NCBI GenBank assembly: GCA_963656065.1
Contig: CAVKGV010000003.1
Coordinates: forward strand, 141,847 to 205,846
Direction of reading: 5' to 3'
From: Hallerella sp963656065
GTDB lineage: Bacteria; Fibrobacterota; Fibrobacteria; Fibrobacterales; Fibrobacteraceae
Length of the DNA: 64,000 nucleotides
Each line of letters starts with the position of its first letter. Position 1 is the first letter of the stretch. The position numbers and the translations under genes were made by a program. Below are positions 52,137 through 61,099 of this stretch, one piece after another. A model generated the notes under the pieces. It did no database searches, was not told the DNA's origin, and saw nothing but the letters and a program-made list of their open reading frames with translations.

Positions 52137-54377
52137 CTACTCGTCCAGAAATTTCAAAAATTTATCGTAAATTCCCGATTGTTTCGCATCGGGAATTTTT
52201 TCTGCGTCACCGTCAATTAATTTGTCCGCAATAAATTCGCGAAGGCGCGTGTAACGGTGCTGCATCCGGTTGTTCCGAATCGCCTCGTCCAAGGCCCCGT
52301 TTCCCGAAAGAACCCAGACATGTCCCTTGGCGCGAGTAATCCCCGTGTAAATCAAGTTTCGCTGCAACATGCGATAGTGCGAAGAATCCAGCACGATGAC
52401 AACCGCCGGATATTCGCTTCCCTGGCTTTTGTGAATGGTGCAGGCGTATGCAAGGGCGAGCTCTTCGAGGTCGTCGCCTTCATAACCAACCAGATGCCCA
52501 TCAAAATCCACGGTGATTTTTTGCGGTTCCTTTTCGAGCGCAATGATTTTTCCGACGTCGCCGTTAAAAACATTTTTTTCGTAATTGTTCCGGACCTGCA
52601 TCACGCGGTCTCCCCGTTTCCAGGAAATTCCCCGCGAATCGAAACCTTTGGGAGCATCGTTCAAAAGATTCTGCAGAAAGCCGTTCAGTTCGACGGTTCC
52701 CAGCGGTCCTCTGTGCATCGGGACCAGAACTTGCAAATCCCCGGAAGATTTTTTCAAGAGCCGCGGAATTTCTTGCGTGACAATTTCCGACAACCGATTT
52801 AATGCGTCATCCGGATCTTCGAACGGAACATAGTGAAAATTGTTCCCTTCCAGCGGAACGGGTTTCATTCCCTGGTTGATGAGCGTCGCCTTTTCGGCGA
52901 TATCGTTTCCGCCCGCCTGCCGAAATATTTTTTCCAGGCGAATGCCCGGAATCTGCGGAACGGAAAGCAAATCGCAAAGGACGTTTCCCGGTCCGATGCT
53001 CGGCAGCTGGTCCTTGTCCCCGACGAGAATTAAGCGAGTGCGTTCCGGAATCGCTTTCATCAAGCCCGCGCAAAGCCACGAATCGACCATGCTGAATTCA
53101 TCGACAACGAGAATTCCCGTTTCAATCGGAAAATTTTCGTTGCGCATAAACCGACGCGTTTCCGGGTTGATTTCAAGCAAGCGGTGTAAAGTCTTTGCCG
53201 TGTGACCGGTGACGTCCTGCATCCTCTTTGCCGCGCGACCCGTGGGAGCAGCAAGCGTCACATCGATTTCCTTTGAATCCGCAAGCGCAAGGATTCCCTT
53301 GAGAAGCGTCGTCTTTCCGGTCCCCGGACCGCCCGTGACGATAAAAATCTTGCTCTGAAACGCCCGGATGATTCCCGCTTTCTGTATCGGGTCATAAGAA
53401 AAACCCTGCGCCTTTTCGAAATCCGACAGGAAGTTTTCCAGTTCATCGGAATTTTCGCCTTTCGAATTTTCAGAGGAGGATATTCTATCGAGAACAAACT
53501 TCGCGATGACATTTTCCGCATGGACAAGGCTCGGGATGGCGACACAGTCTCCGTCGCGATTTAATTTGTTCTGCTTCAAAAGATTTTCAAGCGCAAAGGT
53601 GACATTGTTCGCCTCGTCTTCGGTTTCGATCGGAAGTCGAAGTTCCTTGATGGCATTTTGGAGCAGCACGCTTTGCGGCAGATAGGTATGACCGTCCCCA
53701 GAAGAAGCCTTGAGCATCGCATAGCAAATGCCCGCTTCGATGCGCGCCTCGTTCCACTCGGAAATTCCGACCTTGCGGGCGATTTCATCCGCCTTGACAA
53801 AGCCCACGCCCCAAACTTCTTCGCAGAGGATGTAGGGATTCTCGGAGAGGACCCGAATCGTATTCGTCGAATACTGCCGCCACAGTCGCAAGGCGACGCT
53901 TCCCGTGATCCCGTGCCCATAGAGGAACAGCATCGTTTCGCGGCTTTCGCGCATCTGTTTCCAGTCGTGCAAAAATTGCGCGACCTTTTTTCCGGAAAAG
54001 CCCTTGATCTTTTTCTTGCCAAGAGCGTCCCCGTCGCCGTCGAGGATGGAAACAAGGTCCGCCCCAAAAGCATCGACAAGCCTTTTTGCCGTTGCCGGGC
54101 CTATCCCCTTGAAGAGTCCCCCGGAAAGGTAGGCGACAAGGCCTTCCCCGCTCGTCGGAAAAACAGTCTCACTTTTGACACAGACAAACTGCCGCCCGTA
54201 TTTCGGATGGGTTTTCCATTCGCCCTCCATCCGCAGCGTTTCGCCGGAGGAAAGTTCGGGAAAAGTTCCTGTCACGGTGACAGGCCGCGATTCCCCGGAC
54301 ACGACGAACCTTAACACCGAAAATCCGTTTACGCTGTTTCGGAAAGTGATGTTCTTGAGCGTTCCTTCGATCTGCAT
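52137..54377 (-). CDS. recD2: RecD2-type DNA helicase
   Basis: A 746-residue SF1B helicase. N-terminal OB-like and helix-hairpin-helix regions (GGLFKGIGPATAKRLVDAFG, GVGFVKADEIARKVGI) mark RecD2 rather than RecD. The helicase core has Walker A TGGPGTGKTTLLKG, Walker B VVDEFSMVD, GDKDQLPSIGPGNVL, and motif VI region TIHKSQGSEYPAVVIV and YTGITRAK. It unwinds 5' to 3' and acts in repair. No recB or recC is nearby, as expected for RecD2. Confidence 0.92.
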   Translation of the reverse strand: MQIEGTLKNITFRNSVNGFSVLRFVVSGESRPVTVTGTFPELSSGETLRMEGEWKTHPKYGRQFVCVKSETVFPTSGEGLVAYLSGGLFKGIGPATAKRLVDAFGADLVSILDGDGDALGKKKIKGFSGKKVAQFLHDWKQMRESRETMLFLYGHGITGSVALRLWRQYSTNTIRVLSENPYILCEEVWGVGFVKADEIARKVGISEWNEARIEAGICYAMLKASSGDGHTYLPQSVLLQNAIKELRLPIETEDEANNVTFALENLLKQNKLNRDGDCVAIPSLVHAENVIAKFVLDRISSSENSKGENSDELENFLSDFEKAQGFSYDPIQKAGIIRAFQSKIFIVTGGPGTGKTTLLKGILALADSKEIDVTLAAPTGRAAKRMQDVTGHTAKTLHRLLEINPETRRFMRNENFPIETGILVVDEFSMVDSWLCAGLMKAIPERTRLILVGDKDQLPSIGPGNVLCDLLSVPQIPGIRLEKIFRQAGGNDIAEKATLINQGMKPVPLEGNNFHYVPFEDPDDALNRLSEIVTQEIPRLLKKSSGDLQVLVPMHRGPLGTVELNGFLQNLLNDAPKGFDSRGISWKRGDRVMQVRNNYEKNVFNGDVGKIIALEKEPQKITVDFDGHLVGYEGDDLEELALAYACTIHKSQGSEYPAVVIVLDSSHYRMLQRNLIYTGITRAKGHVWVLSGNGALDEAIRNNRMQHRYTRLREFIADKLIDGDAEKIPDAKQSGIYDKFLKFLDE
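52169..52202 (+). terminator. terminator of ddh-dut inside the recD2 coding end
   Basis: AAATTCCCGAT and ATCGGGAATTT form an 11-bp stem followed by TTTT on the plus strand. The hairpin lies 36 bp past the dut stop and within the last codons of recD2 on the opposite strand. Confidence 0.75.
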
Positions 54378-54391
54378 AGGCTTTAAAATTC

Positions 54392-54420
54392 AAAAGGAAT
54401 GCTTGATCGGCATTCCTTTT
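54392..54420 (-). terminator. terminator after the bS22-like gene
   Basis: On the minus strand AAAAGGAATGC pairs with GCATTCCTTTT around a 7-nt loop. It lies between the small ribosomal-type gene and recD2. Confidence 0.75.
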
Positions 54421-54447
54421 CCGTTGTCTTAAAAAGAAACCGGCTAA

Positions 54448-54543
54448 TTAGCGGATTTTCTTTTTCTGGCGATCGCGACGACGACGTTTTTTCCGCTTGT
54501 GAGTCGCAATCTTCTTACGCTTTCTTTTCTTTCCGCAAGGCAT
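54448..54543 (-). CDS. AURKAIP1/COX24-domain (mS38/bS22-like) small ribosomal protein
   Basis: A 31-residue, extremely basic protein: MPCGKKRKRKKIATHKRKKR then RRRDRQKKKIR. The KKRKRKKIATHKRKKRRRR core matches the AURKAIP1/COX24 domain proteins found in Bacteroidota and relatives, homologous to mitochondrial mS38 and to the extra small-subunit protein bS22. GGAG lies 8 nt before the ATG. Flanking hairpin and spacing show it is transcribed alone. Confidence 0.85.
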   Translation of the reverse strand: MPCGKKRKRKKIATHKRKKRRRRDRQKKKIR

Positions 54544-54729
54544 GAGATTATCTCCAAAAAAGGTTAAACTTCTGTTTGTTTAAAACAAAAAGAGAAAATT
54601 TTGTCCATTTTGTCAAGGGTGAAGTAGGGCAGACAGCCAAAGAGAAGGCTTCCGCAATCCCAAAGGTTCGCAGAAAGTCCATTAGAAGTCCAAAGCCGCC
54701 CTCAAAAAAAGAAGCCGGATAACGGAATA

Positions 54730-54741
54730 TTCTAGATTTTC
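54730..54741 (+). promoter_or_regulatory. TTCTAnnTTTTC promoter-like element before the ABC permease gene
   Basis: TTCTAGATTTTC ends 6 nt before the ATG at 54748, with no Shine-Dalgarno sequence. Confidence 0.45.
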
Positions 54742-54747
54742 TCCGAA

Positions 54748-55761
54748 ATGAAGGCTTACATTCTCCGCAGGCTCCTATTGATGATACCCACGCTGCTCGG
54801 GATTTCAATCGTCTGCTTTGCCCTGGTCCAGCTGATTCCGGGAGGACCTGTCGAGGAGATGGTCGCAAAAGTCCAGGCAGCATCCGCACACGGAGGCGCC
54901 TCGGCGTCCCGTTCGATTTCCCCGGAACAGATCGCGCAAATCCAGAGCTATTTCGGTTTTGACAAGCCGGCGTGGAAGCGTTACCTTATCTGGCTCTGGA
55001 ACGTCCTCCACCTGGACCTGGGAACGTCCTATACCTATGGACTTCCGGTATGGAACGTGATTTCTTCGCGATTTCCCGTTTCGCTCGCCTTTGGCATCTC
55101 ATCCTTTTTCCTGAGCTATCTGGTCTGCGTCCCGCTCGGGCTTGCGAAAGCGGTAAGGAACAATTCCCTGTTCGACAAGATCTCCTCCATGGCGATTTTT
55201 TCCGGCTACGTGATGCCCGGCTACGCGCTCGGGATTTTGCTCATCATCTTTTTGGCTGGCGGATCGTTTTTCAACATTTTCCCGCTCGGCGGAATCGTTT
55301 CCGAAAACTTTGAAGAGCTTTCCCTCGGCGGAAAAGTCTGGGACATCCTTTTGCACTGGACGCTCCCGATGATCTGCTATATGATTGGCGAATTTGCGTT
55401 TCTGACCTTTCTGATGAAGAACAGCGTTCTCGAAGAATTGGGCAGGGAATATATGCGGACGGCTCTCGCCAAAGGACTTTCCTTTCGAGAAGCCCTGGTG
55501 CGGCATGCGCTCCGAAACGCCCTGATTCCCATCGTGACGCGGCTCTCCGAAGTCTTTTCCCTTCTCTTCGCCGGTGCGCTGCTCATCGAAAAGGTTTTCG
55601 ACATTGACGGGATGGGACTTCTCTACTACAATTCAATGGTTAACCGCGATTACAACGTGGTGATGGGAATTATCCTGCTTTCGAGCGTACTTGCGCTGTT
55701 CGGGCGGCTTTTCAGCGACATCCTCTATACGTGGGTAGATCCGCGGATTCGGTTCGGGTAA
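54748..55761 (+). CDS. peptide-type ABC transporter permease, YejB/DppB-like
   Basis: A 337-residue inner-membrane protein. MKAYILRRLLLMIPTLLGISIVCFALVQLIPGGPVEEMV is the typical N-terminus of YejB-type permeases, and the EAA loop reads REYMRTALAKGLSFREALVRHALRNALIPIV. It is the first of three genes for an importer of oligopeptides or similar solutes. No binding protein is encoded beside it. Confidence 0.9.
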   Translation: MKAYILRRLLLMIPTLLGISIVCFALVQLIPGGPVEEMVAKVQAASAHGGASASRSISPEQIAQIQSYFGFDKPAWKRYLIWLWNVLHLDLGTSYTYGLPVWNVISSRFPVSLAFGISSFFLSYLVCVPLGLAKAVRNNSLFDKISSMAIFSGYVMPGYALGILLIIFLAGGSFFNIFPLGGIVSENFEELSLGGKVWDILLHWTLPMICYMIGEFAFLTFLMKNSVLEELGREYMRTALAKGLSFREALVRHALRNALIPIVTRLSEVFSLLFAGALLIEKVFDIDGMGLLYYNSMVNRDYNVVMGIILLSSVLALFGRLFSDILYTWVDPRIRFG

Positions 55762-55763
55762 AA

Positions 55764-56801
55764 ATGCCAGCGCTTTCACCCGAAATGAAAAAGAAATGGA
55801 ATCGCTTCCGAGCAAACCGGTTGGCTTTCCGCTCGTTCTGCGTTCTGATCATCGCGTATGCGCTTTCGCTGCTCTCTCCGTGGCTCGTAAACGACGAACC
55901 GTTGATTTTACGCTTTGAAGGCAAGACCTATTTCCCGGCATTTGTCACCTATCCGGAAACGGAATTCGGCGGATCCTACCATACCGAGCCGGACTATCCG
56001 ACACTTCTCCGCGAAGCGGAGGCGGAAGGGAAAAACGTCTGGGCGCTGATGCCGCCAATCGCCAAGGACCCGCTAAAAGCGGATCTTTCCCAGGAAGGGA
56101 CTCCGCCGTTTGCACCGAGCCGTTCCCACCTGCTCGGAACCGACGCGAACGGGCGCGACGTGCTGGCAAGACTCATCCACGGATTTCGGATCTGCATGAG
56201 CTTCAGCCTGCTCCTGACCTTTCTCGGAACATTTTTGGGAATCGTCATCGGGGGAATCCAAGGATACCTGGGCGGAAAATGGGACATCTTTATGCAGCGT
56301 GGCATTGAAATCTGGTCGTCCCTGCCGTTTCTCTACGTGGTAATCCTCATCGGCTCGATCTACGGACGAAGCTTTTTCCTGCTCATCGTCATCATGGCGA
56401 TTTTCAACTGGGTGTCGCTCAGCTACTACATGCGGGCGGAATATCTGAAACTGCGCTCGCAACAGTATGTCCGGGCGGCGAAAATGCTCGGGCTCGGTCA
56501 TTTGCACATTTTCTTCCGGGAAATGCTCCCGAATGCGCTCACCCCGGTGATTTCCCTTTTTCCCTTTACGCTCATCGGCGGAATCGGCAGCCTGACATCC
56601 CTGGATTTTCTGGGATTCGGGCTAGAGCCTCCCACACCGTCGTGGGGAGAACTGATGAGCCAAGGCCTCAATAATCTGTATGCGCCGTGGATTTCCATCA
56701 GCACCGTCCTGGCCCTTTTCATTACGCTGCTTCTCACGACATTTGTCGGTGAAGGCGTCCGCGACGCGATGGATCCGAAATCGGGAGACCGCTATGAATG
56801 A
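55764..56801 (+). CDS. peptide-type ABC transporter permease, YejE/DppC-like
   Basis: A 345-residue permease with an N-terminal helix (RLAFRSFCVLIIAYALSLLSPWLVN), a periplasmic domain of about 100 residues with LGTDANGRDVLARLIHGFRICMSF, then the permease core with EAA loop YVRAAKMLGLGHLHIFFREMLPNALTPVI. The large first loop matches YejE. The ATG lies 2 nt after the previous stop, and the 3' end overlaps the ATPase gene by 8 nt. Confidence 0.9.
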   Translation: MPALSPEMKKKWNRFRANRLAFRSFCVLIIAYALSLLSPWLVNDEPLILRFEGKTYFPAFVTYPETEFGGSYHTEPDYPTLLREAEAEGKNVWALMPPIAKDPLKADLSQEGTPPFAPSRSHLLGTDANGRDVLARLIHGFRICMSFSLLLTFLGTFLGIVIGGIQGYLGGKWDIFMQRGIEIWSSLPFLYVVILIGSIYGRSFFLLIVIMAIFNWVSLSYYMRAEYLKLRSQQYVRAAKMLGLGHLHIFFREMLPNALTPVISLFPFTLIGGIGSLTSLDFLGFGLEPPTPSWGELMSQGLNNLYAPWISISTVLALFITLLLTTFVGEGVRDAMDPKSGDRYE

Positions 56802-57750
56802 CGTGATCCTCTCCGTCCGAAATCTCTCGGTCGCCTTCGGAAAGGAACATCCCGTCCAGGTGACGGACAACGTTTCGTTTGACATTCAAAACGGGGAATT
56901 CTTTGCGCTCGTCGGAGAATCGGGCTGCGGAAAAAGCGTCACCGCGATGAGCCTTGTCGGACTGTTGCCGAAACCTTCCGCCAAAGTCGTTTCGGGAAGC
57001 GCCATTTTTGAAGGCATCGACTTGTTGAAGCTTTCCGTTTCCGAATTGCAGAAAGTCCGCGGGCATCGGATTTCCGTAATCTTTCAAGAGCCGATGCAAG
57101 CGTTAGATCCGGTCCGGACCATTCAAAGCCAGCTGCGCGAAGCCTTGCCGGAATGCAGCGAAAAAGACGCTCTGGAAAAAATCCGGGAAGGACTTGCCTC
57201 GGCAGGATTTTCGGATATCGACCGGATTCTGTCCGCCTACCCTTGCGAAATGAGCGGCGGAATGCTCCAGCGGATTTGCATCGTCATGGCGCTTCTCCCA
57301 AACCCGAAGCTGATCATCGCCGACGAACCGACAACCGCGCTAGACGTAACCGTGCAGGCAGCGGTACTCCAAATTCTAAAAAGCATGGCGCAAAAATCCG
57401 GGACCGCGGTTCTCCTGATTACGCACAACATGGGAATCGTCGCCCAATACGCCCGGCGGGTCGCGGTGATGTATGCGGGAAGGGTCATGGAAAGCGGACC
57501 GAGCAGGGATGTCATCCTGTCACCGATGCATCCCTATACGCAGGGACTCATCGCAGCGATTCCCAAAGGCCTCGCCGAACTATCCAGGATGGAGCCCATC
57601 CCGGGAAACGTCCCCGCTCCGTCAGAATTTGTCACAGGTTGCCGATTTGCCGAAAGATGCCGATTCGCCGAAATTGAGTGCAAAAAATATCCGCCGCGAA
57701 TCGGAGACGATACACACTTCGCCTATTGCTTTAAAAATGAAACCCGATAG
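56794..57750 (+). CDS. peptide-type ABC transporter ATP-binding protein, DppD-like
   Basis: A 318-residue ATPase with Walker A GESGCGKSVTAMS, signature MSGGMLQRICIVMAL, Walker B LIIADEPTTALD and the C-terminal oligopeptide-transporter extension (ATGCRFAERC-like CRFAERCRFAEIECKKYPP with Cys residues that bind an iron-sulfur cluster in DppD). Only one ATPase is present, whereas Yej/Dpp systems need two domains (YejF is a fused pair). A second ATPase must be elsewhere or this one homodimerises. It overlaps the next gene on the other strand by 20 nt. Confidence 0.88.
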   Translation: MNDVILSVRNLSVAFGKEHPVQVTDNVSFDIQNGEFFALVGESGCGKSVTAMSLVGLLPKPSAKVVSGSAIFEGIDLLKLSVSELQKVRGHRISVIFQEPMQALDPVRTIQSQLREALPECSEKDALEKIREGLASAGFSDIDRILSAYPCEMSGGMLQRICIVMALLPNPKLIIADEPTTALDVTVQAAVLQILKSMAQKSGTAVLLITHNMGIVAQYARRVAVMYAGRVMESGPSRDVILSPMHPYTQGLIAAIPKGLAELSRMEPIPGNVPAPSEFVTGCRFAERCRFAEIECKKYPPRIGDDTHFAYCFKNETR

Positions 57751-59137
57751 AAATATCCGCGGCAAATCCATTCCTGAAAATCGGGAGTCCATCATTTTTG
57801 CGGGTCGATGAAGTCGTATCCGAAGAATGTCCGGAATCGACATTCTGCCGATAGCCGTTTTCTGTTTTCGAAAGATTTTTGGCGACAAGGAACGGAATAA
57901 ATTGGAAACAATTCGCCGCAAAGAAAAATTTCCGTTTTGGCGTTTTCATCACAAAAGACAGATTGGCGACCATGCCTGCTGCCTTGAAATATCCATCGTA
58001 ATCGGTCGTCTGCGTTTTCCGCAAAAAGATTGATGTCGTCACCGATTCGAGAGTCATGTCGAAGTCGCCTTGCGCATAAACGAAATCCGTGGAGATTCCA
58101 GGTTGCACAAGGAAATTTCCCGGAAAAAACGAAAAATCTTTCTGGATTCCGACATGGGACAGGAACCCGTCTGCATCGCCAAAAAGCCGATAGTCACGCT
58201 TAAAATAGCGGAAGGAAAAAGCCTGCAACAGGGAATAGTCCAGAATCCGGTTGGGAGAAAGCGTCTCGTAAAAACGTTCTTTGTTGTGCGGGAAATTACT
58301 TTGTAAAAAAAATCCGCCCAGCCGGGTTTTCAAAAAAGAATTTTCGAAAAAGAATTCAAACCCCTCCACATTCACCTTGATAGGTACGAAAGCAAAGCGT
58401 TTGGATTTGCCGTCTTCGGTTCGAACACCGAAAAAACGGGAATCCAGATTCACCAAAAAAACATTTGCGGACAAAGTTCCAAATTCTGCGCGATACGCAT
58501 ATTCGGAGCGTAGGCGGATAAGGCGCGAAGAATCCCGAAGTGCATATACGTCGTCACCAAGAGGTTCGCGACGGGATTTCCAAAGGTTCCCTTCGACTTG
58601 GAACGCATGACGCCGCAGCCTGCTTCCAAAAAAAAATCCGCGCCCCAGAAAATTTCCACGATAAGACAGATTTACCGAATCGAGAACATCGTTCTGCTTT
58701 TCGCTTGTCCATTCCGCCCGAAAATTTTTGGCTGAAACGCGTTCCAGTTTTAACCCAAGAAAAAACAGAGAATCCCCGGTATGAATTTCCGAAACGATTC
58801 CCGACCGACGGAAATCGCGACTTCCCGAAAAACTCGCGCCGAGAAGAATGTTTTGAAAATTTCCCCGCACGCCGAAATGCGCATTTTCAAACCGAGAGTC
58901 CGCTTCAAGCCGCCAAAAGTTTTCCCAGGAGATATTTGCCCGGTATCGTTGAAGCCCGACATCAAAGAAAAGGATGTCCGTCTGCAAAGAATCGGAGATT
59001 TGACAGCCCGAGGCGTTTGCGCTTGCGTATTTTCCATTCCACAAAAAAAGTCCGCGACAGCGGACGCTCCCTGCTTCGCTCCAGCCGGCGAAAAGAGAAG
59101 ACGCCGAGACCAGGGCAAAGAGGAAAAATTTTTTCAT
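57731..59137 (-). CDS. outer-membrane barrel-like protein of unknown function
   Basis: A 468-residue protein with signal peptide MKKFFLFALVSASSLFAGWSEA and a composition rich in Phe, Arg, Ser and Gly in alternating strands (FHFGVRGNFQNILLGASFSG-like segments, ending FAADISIGFHF with a C-terminal Phe). It probably forms an outer-membrane barrel. No family is recognised. It follows the lipoprotein gene by 11 bp on the same strand, so the two are probably co-expressed. Its tail overlaps the ABC ATPase tail by 20 nt. Confidence 0.55.
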   Translation of the reverse strand: MKKFFLFALVSASSLFAGWSEAGSVRCRGLFLWNGKYASANASGCQISDSLQTDILFFDVGLQRYRANISWENFWRLEADSRFENAHFGVRGNFQNILLGASFSGSRDFRRSGIVSEIHTGDSLFFLGLKLERVSAKNFRAEWTSEKQNDVLDSVNLSYRGNFLGRGFFFGSRLRRHAFQVEGNLWKSRREPLGDDVYALRDSSRLIRLRSEYAYRAEFGTLSANVFLVNLDSRFFGVRTEDGKSKRFAFVPIKVNVEGFEFFFENSFLKTRLGGFFLQSNFPHNKERFYETLSPNRILDYSLLQAFSFRYFKRDYRLFGDADGFLSHVGIQKDFSFFPGNFLVQPGISTDFVYAQGDFDMTLESVTTSIFLRKTQTTDYDGYFKAAGMVANLSFVMKTPKRKFFFAANCFQFIPFLVAKNLSKTENGYRQNVDSGHSSDTTSSTRKNDGLPIFRNGFAADISIGFHF

Positions 59138-59148
59138 GAATTTTTGTA

Positions 59149-60915
59149 CTAGAACAGTTTTTCCAGCATCGCGGAAAGCTTATGCTGGTCCATGTCCGGG
59201 AAAATTCCCTCGAACGTGGGATCCGGGAAGATGATCGTCTGTTCAATCAGCGAGACCTTTTCATCCTTATCCGCAGCGCGTTCCTTGAGATTCATCATTT
59301 CCTTGCCGAAATCGGCAAACGAAAGAGTCACTTTGCCGGATTTATCCGTAAAGTTGAACGGATTTGGCAAAATTTTCGTGTCGAAAGCCTTGAATTCTGC
59401 CGTACCGTTTTCCGCCTTGCAGACTGCGGTATCCAGGGAGAACCAGGAGCGTTCTTCGTTCACGTCAAAACCTTCCTGGACGGAGTATCGACATCCATCC
59501 CATTGGACGGAAGCATACCAAAAGTTTTCATCGTCAGAAGAGAAATACATTTCGTCCAGGCTTTCTCCGAACACTCCCGAAACGACGGAAGAATCCAACG
59601 TTTCCTTAACCTTTTCAAAAACCACGTTTTCCGCGTAGAGCATATAGGATCCCTCGGCATACTCTTCGGCAGAAATCCAAGAAACGTATTTTGGGTCCTT
59701 CCACGAATCGGTCCAGGAATCGACCGGATTCACCGTGTGGTAGGGAAGATATTTCTGGAAGCCGTCCGTCATTTCAAAGAACTTCCGAACATTGATTTGA
59801 ACCTCTTCGCCGGCAATGGTAGCCGTCATCGTTCCGTGAAGCACCGATTGGATAGAATCCAGGACGAACAAAGTCATTTCAATTTCGTCGGTATAGAAAT
59901 CGGATTCTTCGCTGTTTCCCACAAAAGGCGACAGGATGGAGGGCTTTCCCGATTCCGCCTGTTTGAGCAAATAATCATAGCTATCCTTCAAGTTTTCAAT
60001 CGCGCTGTCGAGAAGATCCGGCACAGACTTGAATGCCGTTTTCCAAGAATCCTTGACGGAGAGGAACGGGGAACCTTTTTCGAAAAGCGAAACGGTATGT
60101 TCGAGCGCAGCCTTTTCCTCGGCTGTCATATCATTTCCCATCTGCCAACCCGACCAGTTGATACTTGTTTCCAGCCAAGCGTAGGAATCGTCCATCGAAG
60201 CGTCGAAATCATAGGACGCGACAACGATGAGAAATGCCTTGAGAGCATTCAAGGTTCCGACAGAAAGGGCGAGTTCTCCCTGCCCGAGGTTGATTTCAAA
60301 ATCCTCCGTTTCATAGGAGAACATATAATCTTCGGTCTGGCGGATATTGTTCAAAAGATAGATGGCGGAATCGATCGAAGGAAGCACTTCACCGGCGATG
60401 ACGTCCTGAGCGCGGGTAGTGACAACCTCGTCATCCACGTCTTTTGCTTCCACAGCCGCCTGGATGGTCGTTCCCGCAAAATCACTCTGAAGGTTGAAAA
60501 GGGAATCTATCTGTTCGTCGTCGCCAGTGGCAAACGCCTTGTAAATGGCGCTGACATCTTCGTTCCCAATCACGTTCACCATTTGCGCAACAGCGAGTCC
60601 CAGCTGGGCGTCGCAACTGTTCGGGTGATTGAGCAGAGCTTTTCTAAAAACGGTCTTCGCCGTCTCGGTGCGTTTCTGCAAGGTTTCAAGATCTTCGGGA
60701 GCGGTCGCGATTCCAAAAACAAAGAGGATTAGGGAATCCGTCGCTTCAACGACCTGGGCGTTCAAAGTCGAATCGTCAATGACCTCGCAAGCGCCGACGT
60801 CAATTTTATCGATTGGCTTTGGATCGGAACTTGAAGAAGAAGAGTTGCTGTCGGAACAGGCGGCAAGCAGCAAGACTATCGACGAAAGGCAAAGTGCGGA
60901 TTGAAACAATTTCAT
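59149..60915 (-). CDS. large lipoprotein of unknown function
   Basis: A 588-residue lipoprotein: signal MKLFQSALCLSSIVLLLAAC with lipobox LLAAC, then a poly-Ser linker (SDSNSSSSSSDPKP), typical of Fibrobacter surface lipoproteins. The remainder is acidic and mainly helical, with a TPR-like segment near residues 80-130 (AKTVFRKALLNHPNSCDAQLGLAVAQ). GGAGG lies 8 nt before the ATG. Probably surface or periplasmic, and co-transcribed with the barrel protein gene downstream. Confidence 0.65.
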   Translation of the reverse strand: MKLFQSALCLSSIVLLLAACSDSNSSSSSSDPKPIDKIDVGACEVIDDSTLNAQVVEATDSLILFVFGIATAPEDLETLQKRTETAKTVFRKALLNHPNSCDAQLGLAVAQMVNVIGNEDVSAIYKAFATGDDEQIDSLFNLQSDFAGTTIQAAVEAKDVDDEVVTTRAQDVIAGEVLPSIDSAIYLLNNIRQTEDYMFSYETEDFEINLGQGELALSVGTLNALKAFLIVVASYDFDASMDDSYAWLETSINWSGWQMGNDMTAEEKAALEHTVSLFEKGSPFLSVKDSWKTAFKSVPDLLDSAIENLKDSYDYLLKQAESGKPSILSPFVGNSEESDFYTDEIEMTLFVLDSIQSVLHGTMTATIAGEEVQINVRKFFEMTDGFQKYLPYHTVNPVDSWTDSWKDPKYVSWISAEEYAEGSYMLYAENVVFEKVKETLDSSVVSGVFGESLDEMYFSSDDENFWYASVQWDGCRYSVQEGFDVNEERSWFSLDTAVCKAENGTAEFKAFDTKILPNPFNFTDKSGKVTLSFADFGKEMMNLKERAADKDEKVSLIEQTIIFPDPTFEGIFPDMDQHKLSAMLEKLF

Positions 60916-61051
60916 AAGATCCTCCCGAATGAATTGTTCATTCGAAATTTAACAAAGAGCCTAGCATTCTGCAAGTGATTTGGCGCAAGCGCAATCTTCG
61001 CAAATCAAACACATTTTCCAAATTAAGCTATACTTAAGCAAGGATATTTTC

Positions 61052-61099
61052 ATGACCGCCTTTGCCAAGTTCTACGAAAACCTGAAGGAATATGCGTAA
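61052..61099 (+). CDS. 15-codon leader ORF overlapping vsr
   Basis: ATG at 61052 with AAGGA seven bases upstream encodes MTAFAKFYENLKEYA. Its stop TAA overlaps the vsr start (ATGCGTAA), so translation of the leader could couple to vsr. It might instead be the remaining piece of a methyltransferase gene. A possible -10 TATACT lies at 61029. Confidence 0.35.
   Translation: MTAFAKFYENLKEYA

Noticed and set aside
59182..60732. 516-codon plus-strand open frame across the large lipoprotein gene
   Set aside because: Antisense to a gene with a clear lipoprotein signal and ribosome binding site; no features of its own.
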